Position numbers and translations under genes: made by a program. The notes below the pieces were generated by a model. The model ran no database searches. It was given only the letters and a program-made list of their open reading frames with translations, and had not been told where the DNA came from. A stretch of DNA of 35,211 bases from Rickettsiales bacterium (lineage in GTDB: Bacteria > Pseudomonadota > Alphaproteobacteria > Rickettsiales > UBA998): contig JANQNR010000011.1 of the NCBI GenBank assembly GCA_028279475.1, positions 68,082 to 103,292 on the forward strand, written 5' to 3'. Numbering within the stretch: the stretch's first letter is position 1; each line of letters begins with the position of its first letter. This document shows, in pieces, positions 17,790 through 25,400 of the stretch.

Positions 17790-17822
17790 GGTAATAATAT
17801 AGAAGAGTTTTGCATTATTACC
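17790..17822. promoter_or_regulatory. Inverted repeat between lon and the first prepilin-like gene
   Basis: GGTAATAAT (17790-17798) and ATTATTACC (17814-17822), perfect 9-bp arms with a 15-base spacer, in the short divergent gap. The right arm ends 6 bases before the prepilin ATG and abuts its only purine-rich stretch (AGAGAA). Either an operator for the divergent promoters or an RNA hairpin masking the start. Confidence 0.45.
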
Positions 17823-17828
17823 AGAGAA

Positions 17829-18644
17829 ATGCCAGTTTTTTATTTATCGCCGCATCAAAAACACCAGGGGTTCACGCTCATAGAGATGGCCGTGGTGCTG
17901 ACCATTATTACACTTGTAGTCGGCGGCATTACGGTTGCGAGCGATTTGCTGGATAAATCCAAGATTCGTAGTATCCCTATCCACGCCTATGAATATAGTA
18001 CCGCGATCATCAAATTTCAGACCAAATACAGTGCACTGCCCGGTGATATGGCGACGGCAACCAGTACATGGGGGGCACGAGACGGAGCAGATGGCCTTGG
18101 TTCAGACTGTACGGATGTCGCCAGCGTTGATTTGTTAACCTGTAATGGCGATGGTGACGGCACCATTGGGCGAGGTGCCGCAGAATACTATGAAACCTTC
18201 CGCGCCTGGCAGCATTTGAAAAATGCAGATATGGTAAAAGGCGTTTATACAGGTGCGGCAGGTGGCGCCGGAACGCAGCAGGCTATTCCGGGACAGAATA
18301 TCCCGGAAGGGGATTTGAAAGATACCGGTTATGACATCATGTATTTTGAAGAAGGTGCTGCGCCGGCCGCTAATTTTACGGGTATTTCTTATAATCACGT
18401 CATCCATTTCGGTAAGGAGGTCTCAGGCAATAACTTTGCCCATGGAGCAGCGATTTCTGCTCAGGAAGCCTTTGAAGTGGATACAAAGGTAGATGATGGT
18501 ACGCCAGGTACCGGTATGCTGACCGTCTTTACAAATGCCACGCATAGCGATTGTGCGTCGACAGATGATCCAACAACCGCCATCTACTTAAAAGCCAATA
18601 CAAGTGGCGAACATTGCGCCTTCACCTTTATCACGGGGTTTTAA
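17829..18644 (+). CDS. Prepilin-like (type II secretion/type IV pilin N-terminus) protein, first of a tandem pair
   Basis: A 271-residue protein with a class III signal: a 14-residue leader ending in Gly, then FTLIEMAVVLTIITLVVGGI with the conserved Glu at mature position 5. A prepilin peptidase should cut after Gly14 and the hydrophobic helix should anchor it in the inner membrane or a pseudopilus. Mature landmarks shared with the next gene: LPGDM, a Cys pair enclosing a Ser/Asp loop (DCTD ... TCNGDGDG), FRAWQHLKNADMVKGVYTGA and VDDGTPGTG. NGDGDG resembles a calcium loop. The start at 17829 is preferred over 17730, which would place an odd 33-residue extension before the leader. No pilus or secretion ATPase genes are in the window. 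Confidence 0.82.
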   Translation: MPVFYLSPHQKHQGFTLIEMAVVLTIITLVVGGITVASDLLDKSKIRSIPIHAYEYSTAIIKFQTKYSALPGDMATATSTWGARDGADGLGSDCTDVASVDLLTCNGDGDGTIGRGAAEYYETFRAWQHLKNADMVKGVYTGAAGGAGTQQAIPGQNIPEGDLKDTGYDIMYFEEGAAPAANFTGISYNHVIHFGKEVSGNNFAHGAAISAQEAFEVDTKVDDGTPGTGMLTVFTNATHSDCASTDDPTTAIYLKANTSGEHCAFTFITGF

Positions 18645-18647
18645 ATC

Positions 18648-19448
18648 ATGAAACAATCAACGCAATCTGGATTTACGTTAGTTGAGTTGGCAGTGGTGCT
18701 GGCCATTATCGCATTGATTACCGGTGGAATTGTGGCGGGCGAGCGGCTATTGCACAATGCCGATCTACGTGATGTCCATACACGAGCCGAGACCTATATT
18801 TCTGCGGTTGAGAAGTTCCAGGAAAAATATGATACGCTGCCGGGCGATATGTATAATGCCATCGATATCTGGGGGCCACAGGATACGGCCGGGGACAGCG
18901 ATGGCGCGGGAGCAGACTGCACCGATTCCGCCAGCAGCAGCCCCGCCACCTGTAACGGCGACGGTGACGGATTTATCGCCGATGACGCGGCAAGCGCCTA
19001 TGAGGCGTTCCGGGTGTGGCAGCATCTACGCAATGCTGAACTAATTGATGGAGCCTACACCGGTGCACGCGCCAGCACGGCCACCAATTGGCATACGGAT
19101 GTAGGGACAAATGTCCCCCGCTCTCAATACCGCAATGATGCAGGCTACGGAATGCGCTATGAATTGACTAATGCCTCACATTATGCAGAAAGTCTGCCAG
19201 GATTATATCTTATTCATGGACAGGAAACGTCAAATAATTACAACGACGCGGGAGCGATGCTTGCGGAGGACGCTTGGTCTATTGATCGCAAGATTGATGA
19301 TGGTTTACCGGGACAAGGAAAGGTCGTGACCTATGATAATACGGCGTTATCCGACTGCGCGACAACGGACGCAGCTGCAACTGCCGTGTATGATTTAGAC
19401 AATGATGAACCGGATGCATGTGTGCTGAATTTCCGCATGGATTTTTAA
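18648..19448 (+). CDS. Prepilin-like protein, second of a tandem pair
   Basis: A 266-residue paralogue of the preceding gene, starting 3 bases after its stop, so they form one transcription unit. The leader is shorter and more typical: MKQSTQSG cut before FTLVELAVVLAIIALITGGI, with Glu at mature position 5. It repeats the same landmarks (LPGDM, DCTD, TCNGDGDGFI, FRVWQHLRNAELIDGAYTGA, IDDGLPGQGKV) and the C-terminal Cys pair (SDCATTD ... DACVLNF). The duplication is old, since many positions differ. It lies directly outside the left end of the tRNA-Thr element. Role as pseudopilin or surface subunit is inferred from the N-terminus only. Confidence 0.84.
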   Translation: MKQSTQSGFTLVELAVVLAIIALITGGIVAGERLLHNADLRDVHTRAETYISAVEKFQEKYDTLPGDMYNAIDIWGPQDTAGDSDGAGADCTDSASSSPATCNGDGDGFIADDAASAYEAFRVWQHLRNAELIDGAYTGARASTATNWHTDVGTNVPRSQYRNDAGYGMRYELTNASHYAESLPGLYLIHGQETSNNYNDAGAMLAEDAWSIDRKIDDGLPGQGKVVTYDNTALSDCATTDAAATAVYDLDNDEPDACVLNFRMDF

Positions 19449-19662
19449 CGCTCTTTACGTTGTTACCTGAAGTATAATTGTATGATGCTTTTCAGTCAGA
19501 CGAATCCGCTGTTACTCCACAATTTCCTGTAAGTAGAATCAGATTTTACTAACTATACTGATAATTGAGTCGCCAACCTTTTTAAGGCATCCTTGAACAT
19601 TTTGATATACCTGCCACAAACACGCTGCATTGTACAATTACTCTGGTGATTAGAGTTTAGAG

Positions 19663-19708
19663 TGGTGCCGATGGGGAGAATTGAACTCCCGGCCTCGTCA
19701 TTACCAAT
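19663..19708 (-). pseudogene. tRNA-Thr 3' fragment (distal attachment site)
   Basis: Carries CCA, the acceptor 3' strand, T-arm, variable loop, the 3' half of the anticodon stem and the anticodon loop, then diverges abruptly at 19709. It differs from the functional tRNA-Thr at one position (19671 versus 26150) in the acceptor stem. That change would create a mispair in a tRNA, as expected for a copy no longer under selection. Confidence 0.9.
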
Positions 19709-20059
19709 TAGCTAGGGCAATGATTTTATTGCGTTTTATATCGTTGGAGTGAGTTGGAAAAACTCATACTCTGCTCGGTGTTGCGTGACCCGCCGCCTTG
19801 GAACAGCTTGGAAATTTTTAGCGCGCTTTTTACGCTGCTCCCCTACTAATACCCTATTAATGTGAGAATGACACAAGCTATGAAATATGTTCGTGGGTGA
19901 TGTAAGCTGAACGTGGGGTTCCAAAGCATCGGACACCGATGCGGTAAAGCTATCGCCGGAGGCGGTGCAGACCACGCTTCACAGCACAAATTGTAACAAT
20001 AATTTGCTTGCCTGCCTGATGTAGGATGAATTAACTTAAAGTTGATTAATGTTTGTTCC
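19709..20059. other. Left-end non-coding region of the island
   Basis: No convincing gene. It contains the 48-base direct repeat (19818-19865), a perfect hairpin GCATCGG-ACA-CCGATGC (19926-19942) and a GC-rich patch around 19945-19970. Minus-strand open frames cross it but show no recognisable domain. Left of the fragment, 19449-19662 is AT-rich and shows nothing I can name. The operon promoter is probably between 19970 and 20050. Confidence 0.5.
19818..19865. repeat. 48-bp sub-terminal direct repeat, left copy
   Basis: Matches 25851-25898 with three differences. Contains CCCTACTAA (19841) and CCCTATTAA (19852), two near-identical motifs 11 bases apart, one helical turn. Confidence 0.9.
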
Positions 20060-20785
20060 ATGACACGCCTAACTGCGCCCCCCACTGTGAACCTCTTCCC
20101 AAGCCATCAATATTGGTGGCTCCTTGCATTACTTTGCTTCGTTTTGCCGGGTAACAGCAATGCGATGGGAGACAAACCCTCAGCCGCACCCGAGAACGAA
20201 CGCGAATGCCTGCCTGATGAAACCGTCCGTATCAAGGTTGGTGAACAGGTCTTTGCGTTTCCTTACACAAAAATCAACAAGTATGGGCACAATCACCTGC
20301 CAGAACGTAATTTTAATCTGGGAACAAAAAAACTCTGCCAGTTACCGGAAGAGCCGCCGTTTGAACTTGATAGCCTGTCTACGGAACTCTTTGCTTATTG
20401 CCGCCCTGAAGACCTGACCAAGGGAGCAAAGGAGGGATATTGCGCTAAGAATATTATCAATGTGACAGCAATCCCTATCACTTCACCAAAAGAAGAAGTG
20501 GAGCGTCAGATTCGGGAAAGTAATAAGAAGCGACAAAAATCCTGCCTGTCTGACAGGCGTTGCAAACAGCTTTTTCTCTACAAAGACCTTAAAATTAAGA
20601 TCGCCTTCTGGCTGGAACCATATGGTTCGGATACGGTCACGGGCGGCGAGATATTGAACATCAACGGTTCTGTGCTGTCTGGTTCTGCGACGGATGATGA
20701 CGGGGATGGGTTGTACGTACCAAGTGACATCTATTTTATTTTCTCGGGCTCCAGAAACCTCTTTGTGAACATGAGGCTGCAATGA
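20060..20785 (+). CDS. Exported Cys-rich protein with a C-terminal RTX-associated segment, unknown function
   Basis: About 241 residues. An N-terminal hydrophobic stretch (WWLLALLCFVLPGNSNA, about residues 19-35) looks like a signal peptide. The mature part has six or so cysteines (ECLPDE, KLCQLPEE, AYCRPED, GYCAKN, SCLSDRRC), suggesting periplasmic disulfides. Near the C-terminus is SATDDDGDGLY preceded by DTVTGGEIL, the same module found in the two RTX genes of this operon; the last residues (VPSDIYFIFSGSRNLF) are unlike them. The module therefore looks inserted or recombined into an unrelated protein. ATG 20060 is chosen because it places the signal peptide well; TTG 20042 is in frame. Its end overlaps the next start by 4 bases. 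Confidence 0.7.
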   Translation: MTRLTAPPTVNLFPSHQYWWLLALLCFVLPGNSNAMGDKPSAAPENERECLPDETVRIKVGEQVFAFPYTKINKYGHNHLPERNFNLGTKKLCQLPEEPPFELDSLSTELFAYCRPEDLTKGAKEGYCAKNIINVTAIPITSPKEEVERQIRESNKKRQKSCLSDRRCKQLFLYKDLKIKIAFWLEPYGSDTVTGGEILNINGSVLSGSATDDDGDGLYVPSDIYFIFSGSRNLFVNMRLQ

Positions 20786-21084
20786 ATAAAATTCAATTCA
20801 TACAATCAGCCATTATTTCTGTTGTTTTTGCAGTAATATATTTCTCCTATTGGAAATTTTCATCACAAGGCAAGACTGATGTTGAGTTAGCGTATTGGTC
20901 AATTGGCGTATATGCTGTCCCAGCATTAGTAGTTATTCTCTTTTTCATAGACCAAAAAATTCAGCAGTATGAAAAAACCAAGTTTTATAGACTGATTGTA
21001 TTTGTCATTTTTTCAACAATGAGTATAGCAGCATATCCGTTACTGATAGTAGCCATTGCCATTCTAAGAACTGTATTTATGTAA
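20782..21084 (+). CDS. Small three-helix membrane protein, unknown function
   Basis: A 100-residue hydrophobic protein with three predicted membrane spans (about residues 8-24, 38-57 and 70-97) separated by short charged loops (KFSSQGKTDVE, DQKIQQYEKTKF). Its ATG overlaps the previous stop (ATGA), so it is translationally coupled. AT-rich relative to the RTX gene. Its size and place between exported-protein genes recall immunity or accessory proteins of toxin cassettes, but no homology is recognised and that role is only a suggestion. Confidence 0.7.
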   Translation: MNKIQFIQSAIISVVFAVIYFSYWKFSSQGKTDVELAYWSIGVYAVPALVVILFFIDQKIQQYEKTKFYRLIVFVIFSTMSIAAYPLLIVAIAILRTVFM

Positions 21085-21094
21085 GGAGACAGAA

Positions 21095-22003
21095 ATGGGG
21101 AAGATATTTATAGAATCCAAGGATATTTTCAGTTCAATTCTATTATTTGAGCACTTATACCTTGTCTATCAGAATGATAATGGGCAAGAATTTGTGATTC
21201 GAGGCGGGCCTGAAACAGATAATCCTTCAGACTTCGGTTCGGTCATCATGGAATTGTCTTTGCCTATTGAACAATCTGAAGATGCCCGCGTCGACGAGGA
21301 CGGTAACCCACTCTCTCCTTCTGATAGAAATAGTCGTGAGCTTGATCTGGCCAACCGTAGCGCTGAAGATGTATGGAATATTATGACCCAGCAGGCTACG
21401 CAAATTCAAAATGCAGCACTGGATTATGAAGTGTTATCACTGAACAGTAATTCCGTAATTTCCTCTGTTCTGGAGAGCGTGGGATTTAACCCATTTTTTA
21501 ATTTACCTATTGGTAAAGGCACATCAAATTTTCCTGGTGTTGATAATTTTCTCAGTCTTGACAGTCAACTATCTGGTACTCCGTCTGGTGACATTCTAGA
21601 CGGCGGTTTAGGTAATGATACTATTATATTTTCAGGTGCTTTTGGCAATGACTCTGTCACTGGCGGTGAAGTTCTCGTTGTTGATAATGATACGCTTTCT
21701 GGCACTGCCACTGATGACGACAATGACGGACTATATACGATGAATGGGTTTGACATTACCGAAGAAGAGAATGGGGTACTGATTAAAAAGGGAAGCAATT
21801 CCATCCTTCTCACCGATTGGGAAGAGGATGGGGATTACGGGATTGAACTGAAGTCACGCGAGGATCGGCAGCGTGAGGATGCGACCGATAGCAACGGCAA
21901 CCCGCTCTATGAAGAGGTCGAGGTGCCGGTGGTCGCCTTTATTGCAATGCAAAACATGATTGATGCCCATGTGCAGGCTGCTACGATAGGATTTGCTGCG
22001 TGA
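21095..22003 (+). CDS. Short RTX-like protein, unknown N-terminal domain
   Basis: A 302-residue protein. Residues 1-165 are an unrecognised domain (YLVYQNDNGQEFVIRGGPE, then DYEVLSLNSNSVISSVLESV) of a sort seen in large secreted proteins. A single GGLGNDTIIFSG-type calcium-binding turn follows (about 168-182), then the shared module GNDSVTGGEV ... SGTATDDDNDGLY ... ILLTDWEEDGDYGIEL. The tail after YEEVEVPVV is short and unlike the long RTX gene, so this gene looks like an N-terminal domain joined to a truncated copy of the module. No C-terminal type I secretion signal is obvious. AAGGAGA lies 7 bases upstream of the ATG. Confidence 0.72.
   Translation: MGKIFIESKDIFSSILLFEHLYLVYQNDNGQEFVIRGGPETDNPSDFGSVIMELSLPIEQSEDARVDEDGNPLSPSDRNSRELDLANRSAEDVWNIMTQQATQIQNAALDYEVLSLNSNSVISSVLESVGFNPFFNLPIGKGTSNFPGVDNFLSLDSQLSGTPSGDILDGGLGNDTIIFSGAFGNDSVTGGEVLVVDNDTLSGTATDDDNDGLYTMNGFDITEEENGVLIKKGSNSILLTDWEEDGDYGIELKSREDRQREDATDSNGNPLYEEVEVPVVAFIAMQNMIDAHVQAATIGFAA
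21701..21935 (+). repeat. 235-bp direct repeat, copy in the short RTX gene
   Basis: Aligns without gaps to 23191-23425, offset 1490 bases, about 85-90% identical by eye, with a 37-base identical core starting at CATTACCGAAGAAGAG. It keeps the reading frame in both genes. Confidence 0.92.
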
Positions 22004-22014
22004 GGTTTTAAGGT

Positions 22015-22410
22015 ATGAAAAGATATTGGTTAATGCTAGGGGGGGGGGTAACTGGTTTGATAATTTGGCTTGCGACTGATCCGCTTCAGATTTCAAAAGT
22101 GATGATGGGGCATTACCATAACCACCCAAATGCACCTCTCTCATCAAACTATGACCTAATTTATATACAGCAATATCCTATAAGAGTTCTCCTCCTCCTC
22201 CTCCTCCTCCTTCTTCTTTGCTGGTCTTCTGTAAAAATAATTTCTTTCATGAAACAATGTTCTGAAAGTGGGGAAAGTATAAAAAAATATGTGTTATCAT
22301 TTGCAAGCTTAGTAGGGCTGTTTCTAATGAGCTATACTTTCCTGCATTATATCATTGGTTTCTCCGTAATCTTCTTAGTTTTGGCAAATTCTTACATAAA
22401 CAACATATAG
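22015..22410 (+). CDS. Small membrane protein with slippage-prone repeats
   Basis: A 131-residue hydrophobic protein: spans at about residues 8-20, 58-72, 90-110 and 112-128. The second span is a run of ten leucines encoded largely by CTC repeats. Codons 9-11 and the start of codon 12 lie in a tract of ten G (22039-22048), so a one-base slip would end the frame early. The ATG follows the previous stop by 11 bases, with GAGG upstream. No family is recognised. Its place between two RTX genes suggests a function tied to them, and the repeats suggest on/off switching. Confidence 0.65.
   Translation: MKRYWLMLGGGVTGLIIWLATDPLQISKVMMGHYHNHPNAPLSSNYDLIYIQQYPIRVLLLLLLLLLLCWSSVKIISFMKQCSESGESIKKYVLSFASLVGLFLMSYTFLHYIIGFSVIFLVLANSYINNI
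22039..22048 (+). repeat. Homopolymeric tract of ten G near the gene start
   Basis: Ten consecutive G within codons 9-12 of the 22015-22410 gene. Tracts of this length are hypermutable in bacteria and classically drive phase variation. Confidence 0.95.
22189..22210 (+). repeat. CTC trinucleotide microsatellite
   Basis: Seven tandem CTC units plus one base inside the same gene, coding for leucines. Slippage here would change the helix length without shifting the frame. Confidence 0.95.
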
Positions 22411-22422
22411 AGGCGCGCCATT

Positions 22423-25400
22423 ATGGAAATTAATACACACACATTCACTATCAATGACGTCATATTCAATTTTTATGATTATACGAATGAACAATTTCAA
22501 GAAGCTTCTGATATTCTGCTCCAAGCATCACAGACAAGTGCCGGGCAAATATTATTTCAAAACGATAGGGTCATAGATATTTTCTCTACTACTTTGTTAT
22601 CGACCAGTAGTGTTGAGGCGGTCGGCGCAATCTTTATGAATTATCCGGAAATTACCGGTGGCACTGTTTCTTATGTTAATAGCAAAGGGATTGTTGAAAC
22701 TGCTACAGTCGCCAGAGCACTAATCCATGAGCTAAGTCATGTGCAGTTGGGTATTCTTGATGAAATTGACAGCAATTCTGTGCATCAAAATGCACTAAGC
22801 ATTCCTAATGGAAATTTTCAAGGTAGTGCTGTCATTATAACTAATGCCATCCTTTCTGAAATGGGTGTGACGACTGATCGCCTTCATTATTTGGCTTTCC
22901 CTTCCGTGCACGGCTCGGTTGGCACATCCTGGACGGAAGGCAGTGAGATTGTGAATGCCTATATCGGAATTGAGGAAAATGCATTGTTAGGTAATGACGA
23001 AGTAATGAATGGTGGCAATGGTGCAGAGTTGTTCCTTGGTGGAGTTGGCAACGATACGATCAATTCAGGTGGTGGGAATGATTATGTGTATGGCGGAGAA
23101 GATACGGATACGTTGATCTTCAACGGTAACTTCGGCAATGACAAAGTAGCAGAAGGTGAAATCATTATCATTAACAGCGGAATTTTCTCCGGTACTGCTA
23201 CTGACGATGACAACGATGGTTTGTATACGTTGAATGGGTTTGGCATTACCGAAGAAGAGAATGGGGTACTGATTAAAAAGAGAAGCAATTCCATTCTTCT
23301 CACGGACTGGGAGGAGGACGGAGATTACGGGATTGAACTGAAGTCACGTGAGGAGCGGCAGCGTGAGGATGCCACCGATAGCAACGGCAACCCGCTCTAT
23401 GAGGAAGTGGAAGCCCCGGCGGTAGACGGGCATGGCAATCCTGTGCTCGATGAGAATGGCGAACCGCTCACCGAGTCGCAGTTGCAGGTGGAAGGGGCGA
23501 AGGTAAAGGTGGACATCACCGTGGAAGCGGAAGAGGTGTTTTTCCCCTCACCACTGGAATATGGCAGCGCTCCGCCCAGTTCACCGAGTTTAAGCGATTT
23601 CTTCTTCCCTACCTTTCAGAGTCTGGTGCTGAACCATACCGACCGCGCCGATATTATCGAGAATATGGAACGGAGCTTTGGCGATGCTCATCGTGGCACA
23701 TACAGAATCGGGGAAACATCCGAACATTACTGGAAAACCGGCTATTACCCGATCTGGGGAGAGAACCCTACGGATAGCAGCCCCTACTATTACTATGGCT
23801 TCTCGGTATTGAAATTCACATTGAATGTGGTGGATATTTTCATGCCGAATGATAGCTCCCTGTCTTTAGGCAACGGACCTTCTTCATCCTACCAGTACAA
23901 TATTTACGGCACACCGGATGAACCCACACCGCATACGGGTTTTTATCCCGATTATATTGTCATACCGCGCACGGCGGATATTAGCGGCGGTTTCTCTACG
24001 TCCGAAGATCAGCAATTCATGGCGGATAGTGATGGCGGAGCGATTAACGGCAGTTATGGCGATGATAGTTTTGCTGGGGGAGCAGGTACGGATGATTTCT
24101 CCGGTGGTGCCGGCAACGACACGCTGCTGGGTGAAGGCGGGGATGATACGCTGTACGGAGAAGCGGGCGACGATCTGGCCGATGGTGGCGATGGAGACGA
24201 TCTGCTCATTGGTGGAACGGGTGCAGGTAATGACACCTATGTCGGCGGGGCTGGCATAGATGTGATTGCCTATACCAGCACCACGCAGGGCGTGATCGTG
24301 GATCTGGCAGCAGGCACGGCCACGGGAGCGGAGATTGACAGCGACAGCATCAGCGGCATTGAGAATGTGGTCGGCGGAACTGGTGCGGACAGTATCATAG
24401 GCGATGCGAATGATAATGTGCTGGATGGTGCCGAGGGCAACGACACGATCAGCGGCGATGGCGGCAATGATACATTGCTGGGTGGTCTGGGGGATGATTC
24501 CATTACCGGTGACGCCGGAGATAACCTCATCAGCGGTGGCGACGGTGTGGACACGCTGCTGGGTGGCGCGGGTGAAGATTCTATCGACGGCAATGACTCG
24601 CTGCTCGGTGAGAGCGGGGATGATAGCCTGGCCGGAGATGACGGCGATGATGTGCTGGAAGGCGGCGATGGAAACGATACGCTGATCGGTGGGCAGGGCG
24701 CCGACACGATGCGCGGCGGTCTGGGCGCTGACCTGTTCATCCTCAATGCGGCACTGGTGGCCACCACTGACAGCATCGAAGGCTTTGATGTGGCCGACGG
24801 CGATGTGATTGACCTCTCGGCCTTTGATGACATCACCGGCTTCAGCCAACTGAGCATCACGGATAATGGTGGCACTTCCACTACGATTGCACTGGATGGC
24901 ACGACCAGTCTGGTGCTGGATGTGGCCGCCGCCTCTCTTGGTGCGGATGATTTTATCTTTGCCGAACCCGATGTCACCACCATTGACGGCACCAATCGAC
25001 GCGATGATCTGACCGGTACTTCTGGAGATGACCTGATGAGTGGCGGGCTGGGAAGAGACACGATTAACGGCGCTGCCGGTAACGATACGATCAATGGGGA
25101 CAACGGACGTGACTCACTGCTCGGTGGCGAAGGCAATGACCTGATGAATGGCGGCAACGGCAAGGACATCATCGATGGTGGCACGGGCGATGATACGCTT
25201 TACGGTAGCTTCGGACGCGATACCCTCACCGGAGGCACTGGTGACGATTCCCTGTTCGGCGAACAGGGCAAGGACGTGATCGATGCCGGAGACGGGAACG
25301 ATACCGTACTGGGCGGCAAAGGTGCGGATAGCATTCTTGGTGGTAGTGGCAATGATTCCCTCCTCGGTGAAGCAGGCCGCGATACTATCGACGGTGGCAG

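Noticed and set aside
19736..20085. Minus-strand open frames next to the tRNA-Thr fragment as an integrase remnant
   Set aside because: The position is right for an integrase, but no R-H-R-Y motifs or recognisable integrase segment could be read in any frame.
23884..25184. Long minus-strand open frames (304 and 321 residues) opposite the RTX gene
   Set aside because: They are the antisense of GGXGXD repeats and give Ser/Pro-rich or Ile/Ala-rich low-complexity products with no start signal or domain. Long antisense frames are expected opposite such codon-biased repeats.
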